Shown here: piece by piece, positions 49,800 through 58,347 of the stretch
Position numbering within the stretch: position 1 is the stretch's first letter
How the letters are laid out: each line of letters opens with the position of its first letter
Origin: a bacterium
GTDB lineage: Bacteria; Patescibacteriota; Minisyncoccia; Minisyncoccales; JANBVM01
Length of the DNA: 64,000 bases
Assembly (NCBI GenBank): GCA_030665965.1
Contig: DAOUYT010000001.1
Location: forward strand, 1 to 64,000
Direction: 5' to 3'
Program-made: the position numbers and the translations under genes
The notes under the pieces: model-generated
What the model was told of the DNA's origin: nothing
The model's input: only the letters and a program-made list of their open reading frames with translations
Databases searched by the model: none

Positions 49800-50463
49800 A
49801 TATTTAAAAAAGAAGATAGGGTTTTTGAATTGTAAGATTGATTTATCAAAAAAAACCTTCATTCCCAGGATTGAAACTGAATACTGGGTCAGGAAAGCAA
49901 TAAAAGAAATTAAAAAAGAATTAAAAGACAAAAACAAGAAAATAAAGGTTTTAGATGTTTTTGCAGGTTCAGGGTGTATAGGCATTGCTATTTTAAAGAG
50001 TATTGGAAACAGCCTGGTTGATTTCAATGACATTGATAAAAGAGCCATTGCCCAGATTAAAACAAATTTAAAACTGAATGAAATTTCCTCAAAAAGATAC
50101 AGGGTTCACAAATCAAGTTTCTTTGAAAGACTGAAAGGAAGAAGATATGACTTTATCTTTGCCAATCCTCCTTATATAGCAAAACAACGAGTAAAAGAGG
50201 TAGAAAGCTCTGTTTTAAAATATGAACCTAATATAGCTCTTTTTTCAGGAAAGAAAGGTATTTATCACATTAAACGCTTTCTTAAAGAGGCTAAGAATTT
50301 TTTAAAGAAAAATGGTATAATTTATCTTGAGTTTGACCCAGACCAAAAAGAGGAAATTAAACATATTTTAAAGAAAAATAAATATCAGCATTTCAGGTTT
50401 TTTAAAGACCAGTTCAGGAAACACCGTTGGGTGAAAATAATATACAAGACACAAAAGACTTGA
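49777..50463 (+). CDS. PrmC/HemK-like glutamine methyltransferase
   Basis: 228 residues. SAM motif VLDVFAGSGCIGIAIL and catalytic FANPPYI (NPPY) place it with release-factor Gln methyltransferases. The N-terminal helical RF-binding domain is short (~40 residues rather than ~80). The substrate is probably peptide chain release factor, inferred by family. Confidence 0.82.
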   Translation: MKAGIPTEYLKKKIGFLNCKIDLSKKTFIPRIETEYWVRKAIKEIKKELKDKNKKIKVLDVFAGSGCIGIAILKSIGNSLVDFNDIDKRAIAQIKTNLKLNEISSKRYRVHKSSFFERLKGRRYDFIFANPPYIAKQRVKEVESSVLKYEPNIALFSGKKGIYHIKRFLKEAKNFLKKNGIIYLEFDPDQKEEIKHILKKNKYQHFRFFKDQFRKHRWVKIIYKTQKT

Positions 50464-50536
50464 TAAAATTAAAGAATTTGGTAAATAATATATATAGTAC
50501 CTTAAAAAGCATTTATATATAAAAGGAAAGGAAATT

Positions 50537-50602
50537 ATGCGTCATCTCCGAATTATCTATCAATGTTTGGTGGATAGCTCGGAGATGATACAAAATGAGT
50601 AA
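50537..50602 (+). CDS. Leader ORF overlapping the 50595 gene
   Basis: 21 codons (MRHLRIIYQCLVDSSEMIQN and Glu) from ATG 50537, preceded by AAAGGAAAGG. It reads through the hairpin at 50542-50588 and its TAA (50600-50602) lies just past the downstream ATG at 50595. Translation would unwind the hairpin and expose the downstream Shine-Dalgarno. Confidence 0.55.
   Translation: MRHLRIIYQCLVDSSEMIQNE
50542..50588 (+). promoter_or_regulatory. Hairpin sequestering the SD of the 50595 gene
   Basis: TCATCTCCGA (50542-50551) pairs perfectly with TCGGAGATGA (50579-50588); inside, CTATC (50557-50561) pairs with GATAG (50573-50577). The GGAG that serves ATG 50595 is in the 3' arm. Confidence 0.7.
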
Positions 50603-51026
50603 ACAATTTGAATTATTACAAGAAAAAAGAATGGAAGTAATTAAAAAAATAGAAGACATGTCTAAAGAAATAGAAGCAATTGACAGGGAAATAGAAAACA
50701 AAGATATTATTATAGGAAACTCCGGATGCTGTAAACCTGAGCAATATAAAAAGATAATTTCAATAGAGGGAGTAGAAGAATTAGAAGAGAAACAAAGGAA
50801 ATTAAAAGAAATGATAGAATACTTTGTTACAAAGTATTCTATTCCCTGTATAAGACTTTCGAAGGATAAGCAACTTCTTAGTACAGAAAACAATAACGCT
50901 ATTATATCTGTAGAACTTTTTCAATTTGAGGATCCATACAATTTATATATTATTAAATCTTCAAGTCTTCCAGTAAGTATTATAAACAAGGAAATAAAAA
51001 CCGTAATGAATAATTTGAAGATTTAA
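50595..51026 (+). CDS. Hypothetical coiled-coil protein
   Basis: 143 residues. Residues ~1-40 and ~58-80 are heptad-like (LLQEKRMEVIKKIEDMSKEI), between them GNSGCCKPEQYKK with a Cys pair. The C-terminal half is mixed beta. No family recognised. Its start is embedded in a leader ORF and hairpin, indicating translational coupling. Confidence 0.6.
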   Translation: MSKQFELLQEKRMEVIKKIEDMSKEIEAIDREIENKDIIIGNSGCCKPEQYKKIISIEGVEELEEKQRKLKEMIEYFVTKYSIPCIRLSKDKQLLSTENNNAIISVELFQFEDPYNLYIIKSSSLPVSIINKEIKTVMNNLKI

Positions 51027-51066
51027 TCTTTTTTTTCCTTTCTTATTTTTTTGGAACAAGAAAAAT

Positions 51067-51096
51067 ACCTTGAATTCCACAATCCAAGGTTTTTTT
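51067..51096 (+). terminator. Terminator upstream of the Clp-like operon
   Basis: ACCTTG (51067-51072) and CAAGGT (51085-51090), perfect 6-bp stem followed by seven T. Confidence 0.8.
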
Positions 51097-51146
51097 AAAA
51101 GCTGCTTGTTTGATTCTTAATTGAGACTCTAGTAAAATTAAATAAT

Positions 51147-51482
51147 ATGGATTTAACTAAAATCATTGGCTGGTTAACTTTTTTGGCTGGAATCTCAATA
51201 ATACTTTTTACCCTTTATTTTTCCTATAATATCTTTACTGGAAAGGTTGAGGCGCCTGAGATTCTTGCCTTTGAAATAGAAACCCAGCCAACCCAGGGAG
51301 AAACCCCTGGCTTACAGGAACAGCTTGGACAAATGATAACCGAGCAATTAAAGAGTATCTTACCTCTGGAAGCAATATCTACGCTTTTGAATTTAGGGGT
51401 TTGGGCAATGGGAGCAGGGCTTCTAATTTTTGGCGGTAGTCAAATTGCAGGTTTAGGGATTAAATTAATAAAAAAGCAATAA
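51147..51482 (+). CDS. Membrane protein, first gene of the Clp-like operon
   Basis: 111 residues. One helix near the N-terminus (IIGWLTFLAGISIILFTLYF) and one near the C-terminus (WAMGAGLLIFGGSQIAGLGI), with a ~45-residue polar Pro/Gln/Glu-rich segment between. TAAAAT (51133-51138) lies 8 nt before the ATG. Function unknown; probably a partner of the ATPase two genes on. Confidence 0.65.
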   Translation: MDLTKIIGWLTFLAGISIILFTLYFSYNIFTGKVEAPEILAFEIETQPTQGETPGLQEQLGQMITEQLKSILPLEAISTLLNLGVWAMGAGLLIFGGSQIAGLGIKLIKKQ

Positions 51483-51493
51483 ATTACACTTCC

Positions 51494-51877
51494 ATGAAAT
51501 CCATATTTGTAAAATGGCTGAAATGGCAGTTTTTTGAAGTACCAAAAAACATCTTAAGAGGATGGAAAAACTTTCTTAAATTTGGTTTAAATTACTTTTC
51601 CGTTCCCCTGCTTTTAAAGACACTTTTTTCTCCCTGGAGAAAATATGAATGGTTCTATCCCCGAGGATTTGATTTCTGGGTCTATCTTGAGATATTTATT
51701 TCAAACCTAATCTTCAGAATCCTGGGAGCTATGTTCAGGAGCATCTTAATAGTAATAGGAATCTTGTTTGAGGTTTTTTTATTCTTTTCAGGATTGGGCG
51801 TATTCTTGGGATGGTTGCTCCTGCCCTTCTTCTTGGTCTTGGGCATCTATGAGGGATTTAGGCTTTTATTACTATAA
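51494..51877 (+). CDS. Membrane protein, second gene of the Clp-like operon
   Basis: 127 residues. An amphipathic Trp-rich N-terminus (FVKWLKWQFFEVPKNILRGW), SPWRKYEWFYPRGF, then two long helices. It ends 2 bp before the Clp-like ATPase. Co-occurrence with a membrane-anchored AAA+ protein suggests one membrane complex; no known family is recognised. Confidence 0.65.
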   Translation: MKSIFVKWLKWQFFEVPKNILRGWKNFLKFGLNYFSVPLLLKTLFSPWRKYEWFYPRGFDFWVYLEIFISNLIFRILGAMFRSILIVIGILFEVFLFFSGLGVFLGWLLLPFFLVLGIYEGFRLLLL

Positions 51878-51879
51878 CC

Positions 51880-54459
51880 ATGTTTAACTTTGATTTAAGA
51901 AAAACAGGGATTTTCCAGGCAGTAATTTGGGAAAGGAATCCATTCTTCAGGTTTACCAAAATTCTAAAAAGATTGTTCTGGATTCTTTTTATTATTGTGT
52001 TTTTATTTTTTTGGTATGAATTAATACTTGAAGAGTTTTCAGCATCTTTAACCCGTAAGCTGCTTGGTCTTTCAATAATATCTCTGATTCTTTACCTAAT
52101 TTTCTGGATTAATGAATTTTTCTTAGAGTTAAAGATAAAGAAACCTGAATCAAAGATAAAGCTGACAGATAAAGTAGTAAAAGATAAGGGAAAGCATAAT
52201 CTGGCTGAATTTTTAAGTTTTGAAACAGCCAAAGCTGTATTAAAAGCAATCAGGTTTGCCAAATCAAAAAAAATCCCTCAAATAGATTCTTCACTTTTAT
52301 TTTATTTCATTTTAAAAGACAATCCCAGATTAAATTTTATCTTTTTTCGGGCTTTATTGCATCCAAAGGAAATTAAAAAGATATTCTTTGAAAATCTTAA
52401 GACCTTGAAAACAGGTTCTGTCAATAAAACAAACAAAGATTCCAAAGAGATTTTTGATGTAAGTTTCCAGAAAGTTATTTTAGACTCTTTAAAAATAGCT
52501 GAGGAAAGGAAACACCAAAGAATTGAACTCTTAGATATAATTTCTGCTCTGGCAAAACATGATTTAATTTTTAAAAAAATATTAATCAATTCCAATTTAA
52601 AGGCAGAAGACATGGAGAATCTGTCATCCTGGTTAGAAAGGCTTGAAAACAAAGACAAAGAAAGAAAAAAGTTCTGGGAATGGAAGAATTTATTGAGAAA
52701 AGGTTCCTTGGGTAAAGAATGGGCAGCAGGTTATACAGTTACTCTAGATAAGTTCTCTCTTGACCTGTCCAAGATAGCTAAGATACAGGGTTTCCCGGAA
52801 ATCATTGGTCATCAAAAAGAGATTGAAGAAATAGAAAGGGTTTTATCCCGCACCCAAGACAATAATGTATTAATAGTGGGGGAACCAGGCAGTGGAAGAA
52901 AAAGTATAATTCAGGCCCTGGTTGAAAAAAGCGCTCTGGGCGAAAGTCTGCCTGACATAAACTATAAGAGAGTGGTTCAATTAAATTTACCCACACTCTT
53001 GAGTCAAACAGAAACAGTAGAGAAGGTGGGAAATTTATTGGAAATAATATTCAGAGAAATAAGTTCAGCAGGAAACATAATCTTGGTCATTGATGAATTC
53101 CATAATTTTGTCAGCGGAAAAACCAGACCAGGAGTAATTGACATTTCCGGGGTCTTAGCATCTTTTTTACAATTACCTCAATTTCAGGTTGTAGCCATTA
53201 CCACGTTCAGCGGTCTCCACAAACACATTGAGCAAAATCCTTCTATTTTAAACCTCTTTGAAAGGGTTGAGGTGTCTGAAATTTCTCATAAAGAAACCCT
53301 GGTTGTTTTAGAAAACATGGCCCTTCAACTGGAAGCAAAATATAAAAGGTTTATCTCATATCAAGCCCTTCGCGATATTATTATGTACTGCGATAAATAT
53401 TTAGCTGATACTCCTTTTCCAGAAAAGGCAACAGAGTTATTGGATGAAGTAATGGTTTATGTTACCCAAATAAAAGAGAAGGTGGTTTTGGCAAAACATG
53501 CAGCAAAGATTGTGTCTGATAAAACCGAGGTACCGGTGGGGGAGATAGAAACCAAAGAAAAAGAGATATTGTTGAACCTGGAAAATTTAATCCACAAAAG
53601 AATTATCAATCAGGAAGAAGCAGTAAAGCAGGTTTCAGCTGCCCTGAGAAGAGCCAGGACTGAAATAACAATCAGAAAAGGAACAATGGGATCGTTTTTA
53701 TTCTTGGGTCCCACAGGAGTAGGCAAAACTGAAACTGCCAAAGCTTTAGCTGAAATCTATTTTGGTTCTGAAAACAGAATAATCAGACTTGATATGTCTG
53801 AGTTCCAAGATGTTTCTGATATTCCCAGATTGATTGGTTCTCCAGGCGAAGAAGGATTGTTAACCACCAAGGTAAGGGAAGATCCCTTTTCCTTAATCCT
53901 TTTAGACGAGATAGAAAAAGCCCATCCAAACATTTTAAATCTGTTCCTGCAGGTATTGGATGAAGGCCATTTAACAGACGGTTTGGGAAGAAAGGTTGAT
54001 TTTAAAAATAGCATTATTATTGCCACCTCCAATGCAGGTTATCTTATTATCTTGGAAGCCTTAAAGAAAAACAGGAAAATGTCTGAGATAAAAGAAGAAC
54101 TTATAGATTTTCTTTTTAAAAAAGGTTTGTTTAGACCAGAATTTATTAATCGTTTCGATGCTGTGGTTTTGTTCAAGGCTCTTACCAAAGAAAATCTATT
54201 GGATATTGCAGGATTATTATTCAAAAAACTAAAGAAAAACTTAATCCAAAAAGACATTGAATTTATCATTACTCCAGGACTGAAAGAAAAAATTGTTGAA
54301 CTCAGTTATAATCCTAAATTTGGAGCCAGAGAAATGAAAAGGGTTATTCAAGATAAGATTGGAAATGTATTGGCAAAATCCCTTTTAAGCAACGAGATAA
54401 AAAAAGGAGATAGAATAGAGATTGATCCAAAGGAATTTAGTTTAAAAATCAATCCCTGA
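51880..54459 (+). CDS. Membrane-anchored Clp-type double AAA+ ATPase
   Basis: 859 residues. Two N-terminal membrane helices (~30-48 and ~60-80), a divergent Clp N-domain (~105-260), AAA-1 with Walker A GEPGSGRKS (~333) and Walker B LVIDEFHNF (~402), then AAA-2 with GPTGVGKTETAKAL (~610) and ILLDEIEKAHPNI (~672), and a C-terminal D2-small domain (YNPKFGAREMKRVI). Clp ATPases unfold proteins. I see no hydrophobic-Gly-hydrophobic ClpP-docking tripeptide between Walker B and the sensor region of AAA-2, so ClpP partnership is doubtful. The membrane anchor is unlike ClpA/B/C. Confidence 0.88.
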   Translation: MFNFDLRKTGIFQAVIWERNPFFRFTKILKRLFWILFIIVFLFFWYELILEEFSASLTRKLLGLSIISLILYLIFWINEFFLELKIKKPESKIKLTDKVVKDKGKHNLAEFLSFETAKAVLKAIRFAKSKKIPQIDSSLLFYFILKDNPRLNFIFFRALLHPKEIKKIFFENLKTLKTGSVNKTNKDSKEIFDVSFQKVILDSLKIAEERKHQRIELLDIISALAKHDLIFKKILINSNLKAEDMENLSSWLERLENKDKERKKFWEWKNLLRKGSLGKEWAAGYTVTLDKFSLDLSKIAKIQGFPEIIGHQKEIEEIERVLSRTQDNNVLIVGEPGSGRKSIIQALVEKSALGESLPDINYKRVVQLNLPTLLSQTETVEKVGNLLEIIFREISSAGNIILVIDEFHNFVSGKTRPGVIDISGVLASFLQLPQFQVVAITTFSGLHKHIEQNPSILNLFERVEVSEISHKETLVVLENMALQLEAKYKRFISYQALRDIIMYCDKYLADTPFPEKATELLDEVMVYVTQIKEKVVLAKHAAKIVSDKTEVPVGEIETKEKEILLNLENLIHKRIINQEEAVKQVSAALRRARTEITIRKGTMGSFLFLGPTGVGKTETAKALAEIYFGSENRIIRLDMSEFQDVSDIPRLIGSPGEEGLLTTKVREDPFSLILLDEIEKAHPNILNLFLQVLDEGHLTDGLGRKVDFKNSIIIATSNAGYLIILEALKKNRKMSEIKEELIDFLFKKGLFRPEFINRFDAVVLFKALTKENLLDIAGLLFKKLKKNLIQKDIEFIITPGLKEKIVELSYNPKFGAREMKRVIQDKIGNVLAKSLLSNEIKKGDRIEIDPKEFSLKINP

Positions 54460-54497
54460 TAGCTTGGGTTAAGCTTAAATATATATAAAAATTGTTT

Positions 54498-54520
54498 CCC
54501 CTTTTATCAAGGGGTTTTTT
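54498..54520 (+). terminator. Terminator after the Clp-like operon
   Basis: CCCCTT (54498-54503), loop TTATC, AAGGGG (54509-54514), T-run to 54520. Confidence 0.85.
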
Positions 54521-54525
54521 ATATG

Positions 54526-54675
54526 TGTGGATAAAATGTGGATAAAAAGTAATTTTTATCGGGATTTTTAAAGAATTTTACTTTAATTTGACTAAGACAT
54601 ATAAAGTGAGATAAAGTGAATACAGGTGGGGGATTGTGGATAAGTATGTTAATAAGTGCCCTCAACTGTGGATAA
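54526..54675 (+). promoter_or_regulatory. Four perfect DnaA boxes upstream of mraZ
   Basis: TGTGGATAA (complement of the DnaA box TTATCCACA) occurs at 54526-54534, 54537-54545, 54635-54643 and 54667-54675, all in one orientation. The stretch between boxes 2 and 3 is AT-rich. Confidence 0.85.
54601..54630 (+). promoter_or_regulatory. MraZ-type operator repeats and mraZ promoter
   Basis: Three 10-bp repeats: ATAAAGTGAG, ATAAAGTGAA, TACAGGTGGG. The AAAGTG core at 10-bp spacing is the MraZ box pattern described in mollicutes. TTGACT at 54588-54593 could be the -35 with the -10 inside the repeats, giving autorepression by MraZ. Confidence 0.65.
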
Positions 54676-54685
54676 CTCATAATTT

Positions 54686-55117
54686 ATGTTTATTGGTGAA
54701 TACTCATACATAATTGACAGTAAAAAAAGAGTGGCCATACCACCTAAATTTCGCAAAACCTTAGGAAAAACAGCGGTTATTACCAGGGGATTGGATAATT
54801 GTTTAATAGTATATCCTTTAAAAGAGTGGGGGGGAGTAACCAAAAAATTAGAGGCTTTACCCAATACTCAGGTTGATGCTAGGGGATTTGTCAGAATCAT
54901 GCTTTCAGGAGCAGTAGACGTAAGGCTTGATAAATTAGGCAGGATATTAATCCCTGATTATCTAAAAGATTATGCTTCTTTAAAAAAGGAAGTGGTGGTA
55001 ATAGGCCTTTCTAATAAAATAGAAATCTGGGATGAAAAGAAATGGCAAGAATACAGAGAAAAAACAGAAAAAGAAGTAGGAGACATAGCTAGCAGATTAC
55101 GAGAACTGGGAATTTAA
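54686..55117 (+). CDS. mraZ: Transcriptional regulator MraZ
   Basis: 143 residues with two SpoVT/AbrB-like swapped hairpin repeats: MFIGEYSYIIDSKKRVAIPPKFR and ARGFVRIMLSGAVDVRLDKLGRILIP. MraZ forms rings that bind upstream repeats and represses the division/cell-wall cluster. rsmH (mraW), almost always next, is missing here. Confidence 0.96.
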   Translation: MFIGEYSYIIDSKKRVAIPPKFRKTLGKTAVITRGLDNCLIVYPLKEWGGVTKKLEALPNTQVDARGFVRIMLSGAVDVRLDKLGRILIPDYLKDYASLKKEVVVIGLSNKIEIWDEKKWQEYREKTEKEVGDIASRLRELGI

Positions 55118-55196
55118 TGCACAAAAGCGTTTTTAAAACAGAAATTATTCGTAATCCCTGTTCCTGAAGTGCTAAACTTCGGACAGCAGTAAAATT

Positions 55197-55496
55197 ATGA
55201 CCAAAACAAATAACATTAAAATCCTGCAGATTCCCTTCCTTATCTTAACTTTGTTTTGTTTAGTTTATTACATTTTCCAGGTTGGAGCCCTGAGTCAGGA
55301 ATTGTATCTTATTGAGGATTACGAAAATAGATTGGGCATGCTTTTAGAGAAGAATAAATTTTTAGACATTAATTTTTCCAAAATGAGTTCTCTGTCTAAT
55401 ATTGAAAATTACCTTATGTCCAGAAACTTTGTAAAGCCCAGCCAGGTGAAATATATCCAGATATTAGAAAGCTCTGTGGTAAGCAAACCCCGTTAG
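55197..55496 (+). CDS. FtsL/DivIC-like division protein
   Basis: 99 residues. A single N-terminal membrane helix (IPFLILTLFCLVYYIFQVG) followed by a short coiled coil and a conserved-looking tail (VKPSQVKYIQILESSVVSK). Size, topology and position between mraZ and ftsI are those of FtsL. Sequence identity in this family is always low, so the call rests on context. Between mraZ and this gene (55118-55196) there is a bulged hairpin. Confidence 0.6.
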   Translation: MTKTNNIKILQIPFLILTLFCLVYYIFQVGALSQELYLIEDYENRLGMLLEKNKFLDINFSKMSSLSNIENYLMSRNFVKPSQVKYIQILESSVVSKPR

Positions 55497-55541
55497 GAAT
55501 TCTTTTTTAAACAGCATTTATATAGTTATATTATATAGTTA

Positions 55542-55556
55542 TATAATGTAGAATCA
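55542..55556 (+). promoter_or_regulatory. -10 box upstream of ftsI
   Basis: TATAAT at 55542-55547, 9 nt before ATG 55557, within a strongly AT-rich stretch. Confidence 0.45.
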
Positions 55557-57200
55557 ATGAAAAACTGGAGAACTGATATAATCTTTGTCATCTTTCTGCT
55601 TGTTTCAGCGACTATTATAGGTCGTCTGGTTTTTATTCAGATTCTCCAGGGCGATCTTTACAAGGCCCTTTCCCAGGGTCTCCATGCCTCTTTTAATGAA
55701 ATGCCTGGAAACAGGGGAGAGATTTTTTTGAAAGGAGGAGAGTCTCTGGCAATAAACATAGACCAGCCATTTGTTTTTACCCATCCCTCAAAGATTAAAA
55801 ACCTTGAGGAAACAGTTAATGATTTAAGTCAGGTCTTAGGTCTGGAAAAGGATTTTCTCTTGGCAAAACTGCAAAAGGATAATTCTTACTTATTATTGAA
55901 ACGAAAGTTGAATCAACAAGAACTTGAGGCTTTGGAAGAATTAAACATGGAAGGTATTTATATTGGTAAAGAAAAAGGAAGATATTATCCCCAGGAAAAC
56001 CTGGCTTCCCAGATAGTGGGTTTCCTGGGAGCAGAAGGAAAAGGACAATATGGTCTGGAACAATTCTACAACCTGATATTGACAACCGAAGCCAGCTTTG
56101 AAGAAAACAAACAGGGTTCTGATTTAATCCTGACCATTGATTACAATATTCAGTTTAAGGCAGAAGAACTATTGCAAAAGGTAAAACAGGATTTAGGGGT
56201 TGAAAAGGGACAGGTGATTGTAATTGAACCTAATTCTGGAAAGATACTGGCTATGGCCAATCTGTTAAATTTCAATCCCAACCATTATGAACAATATGCC
56301 AGAGAAGGAAATCTGGAAGTTTTCAAAAACAGAGCCACCCAGGAATTGTTTGAACCAGGTTCTGTTTTCAAGGCAATAACCATGGCAGCTGCCCTGCAAG
56401 AAAATAAAATATCTCCAAAAACAACCTATATTGATGAAGGGTTTGTGGAGATTAATGGTTATCCTATTTACAATTACGAGCAGAGGATTTATCAGGGAGA
56501 ACAGACAATGACCAATGTCTTGGAAAAATCAATTAATACCGGTGCTGTTTTTGTACAAAGACAATTAGGTCAAAGCCTTTTTTTGAAATACATAGAAAGC
56601 TTTGGGTGTTTTGAACCTACGGGAATTGACATTCAAGAAACTTATTCTGAAAATAAAGAAATAAAAAAGGGTAGAGAAATAAATTTTGCCACAGCTTCCT
56701 TTGGTCAGGGAATTGAGATAACCCCCATTCAGCTGGTTCGAGCTTATTCTGCCATTGCCAACAAAGGAAGATTAATCAATCCCTATCTGGTAGAAAAAAT
56801 ATTATATCAGGAAGATGGACTTGTAATCCCTCACCAGGAAGATATGGAAAAATCTGTTATCTCTTCAAAGACCGCTTCTCAATTGACCGCCATGCTGGTG
56901 AGTGTGGTTGAAAATGGTTTTGGTAAACAGGCCAAGGTACCAGGTTATTTTATTGCCGGGAAAACAGGAACAGCCCAGGTTTCTTACGGCGCCCTGGGAA
57001 TTGACAAAAAGGGTTACTCTGAAGAAACCATTCAAACATTCATTGGTTTTGGCCCGGCTTTCAATCCTCAATTCTTAATCCTGGTAAAGTTAGACAATCC
57101 AAAAACAAAAACTGCTGAATATTCTGCCATACCTTTGTTCCGTGAATTGGCAGGATACATTATTAGTCAATATCAAATTCCACCAGATTATGAATTCTAA
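55557..57200 (+). CDS. ftsI: Peptidoglycan D,D-transpeptidase FtsI/PBP2-type
   Basis: 547 residues. N-terminal membrane helix (~8-25), PBP dimerisation domain (GNRGEIF), and a transpeptidase domain with all three active-site motifs: SVFK in FEPGSVFKAITM, SIN in EKSINTGAVF, and KTG in IAGKTGTAQV. It cross-links septal peptidoglycan. The stop overlaps the start of the MurF-like gene by 11 bp. Confidence 0.94.
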   Translation: MKNWRTDIIFVIFLLVSATIIGRLVFIQILQGDLYKALSQGLHASFNEMPGNRGEIFLKGGESLAINIDQPFVFTHPSKIKNLEETVNDLSQVLGLEKDFLLAKLQKDNSYLLLKRKLNQQELEALEELNMEGIYIGKEKGRYYPQENLASQIVGFLGAEGKGQYGLEQFYNLILTTEASFEENKQGSDLILTIDYNIQFKAEELLQKVKQDLGVEKGQVIVIEPNSGKILAMANLLNFNPNHYEQYAREGNLEVFKNRATQELFEPGSVFKAITMAAALQENKISPKTTYIDEGFVEINGYPIYNYEQRIYQGEQTMTNVLEKSINTGAVFVQRQLGQSLFLKYIESFGCFEPTGIDIQETYSENKEIKKGREINFATASFGQGIEITPIQLVRAYSAIANKGRLINPYLVEKILYQEDGLVIPHQEDMEKSVISSKTASQLTAMLVSVVENGFGKQAKVPGYFIAGKTGTAQVSYGALGIDKKGYSEETIQTFIGFGPAFNPQFLILVKLDNPKTKTAEYSAIPLFRELAGYIISQYQIPPDYEF

Positions 57201-58263
57201 TATAAATCTCTTATCTAAATTTAAATTCTTGTGCAGGAAAAAGCCAGTTATTGTGGTAACTGGACAAGGCAGAAAAACTGCTGTAGAAGCTGTTTTTGAC
57301 GTTTTAAAACAATATTTTAAGGTTGGGGAAGATATCTTAATTTTTGAATCAACAGATGAAGAGATAAAAAGATTTGAATTCTTTTTGAGAAAATCTCCCA
57401 AAGCATCAGTGATTGTCACTAATGTTGGCGATATTCCTTTTGACAGGGATTATTTTGGCGGAGAAAAGGAAAAGATAAAAAATACCCTTAAACTGGTTGA
57501 AACCCTGCCTGCCCAGACAAATTTAATTTTGAATTTTGACGATGAAACCGTGAGGGAAATAGATGATTTGACCAATCTTAATACCTTGACCTTTGGTTTC
57601 CAGCTAGGAGCAGACTTTAAGGCAAGTGATGTGAAATTTAACGGCGGAACAAACTTTAAGGTGAATTACAAAGGGAATGTTGTTCCTGTTTGGCTGGAAA
57701 AGATTTTTGGCAAAGAGCAGATTTATTCTGCTTTATGTGCAACAGCGGTGGCAACAGTTTTGGGATTAAATCTGGTGGAAACGTCTCAATCTCTTAAAAA
57801 CTATCATTCTTTGCCAGGTAAAATGAGACTCATAAAAGGGATAAAAAACTCCTGGATATTGGATGATACTGAATCAGCAACCGTATTCTCAATGATTGAA
57901 GCGCTTGAAATCCTGGGAAAGCTTAAAGACTTCAAAAGAAAGATAGCTGTTTTAGGAGACATTCTAGGAATTGGAAAATACACCATTGAAGCCCATGAAG
58001 CCATAGGGGAAAAGGTGATTGAAAATGCTGATTTTCTCTTTACCTTTGGTTCCCGGGCTCGCTTTATTTCCAAAGGAGCTGAAGTAAAGGGAATGGTTAA
58101 TGAAAAAATATCTTCATTTAATACGATTGAACAAGGAGTGTCAGAGCTTCGAAAAGAAATTAAAGAAGGTGACTTGATTCTCGTTGATGGTTCCAAAGAC
58201 ATGCAAATGAAAGAGATAGTTGAAAAAATTAAAGTTAGACAGAAGAAAGGGAATACTAATTAA
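57190..58263 (+). CDS. MurF-like Mur ligase, truncated with degenerate P-loop
   Basis: 357 residues from ATG 57190, which overlaps the end of ftsI. The central domain begins at once: VIVVTGQGRKTAVEAV stands where MurF has TGSNGKTT; the C-terminal half has LPGKMRLIKGIKNSWILDDTESATVFSM and KRKIAVLGDILGIGKYTIEAH, which are MurF-like. The N-terminal UDP-substrate domain of MurF is missing. MurF adds D-Ala-D-Ala to UDP-MurNAc-tripeptide; altered substrate or inactivity is possible. Confidence 0.78.
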   Translation: MNSNINLLSKFKFLCRKKPVIVVTGQGRKTAVEAVFDVLKQYFKVGEDILIFESTDEEIKRFEFFLRKSPKASVIVTNVGDIPFDRDYFGGEKEKIKNTLKLVETLPAQTNLILNFDDETVREIDDLTNLNTLTFGFQLGADFKASDVKFNGGTNFKVNYKGNVVPVWLEKIFGKEQIYSALCATAVATVLGLNLVETSQSLKNYHSLPGKMRLIKGIKNSWILDDTESATVFSMIEALEILGKLKDFKRKIAVLGDILGIGKYTIEAHEAIGEKVIENADFLFTFGSRARFISKGAEVKGMVNEKISSFNTIEQGVSELRKEIKEGDLILVDGSKDMQMKEIVEKIKVRQKKGNTN

Positions 58264-58347
58264 AACTAGTTGATTTTTAAACAATTTTGAGTATAATCTT
58301 AAATATATCTTAGTTGATCTTTTAAAATTAACTTGTGGTGAAAAAGA

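Noticed and set aside
54526-54685. Chromosomal origin oriC at the DnaA-box cluster
   Set aside because: Gene orientation does not diverge here and dnaA/dnaN are not adjacent, so I report a DnaA-box cluster, not an origin.
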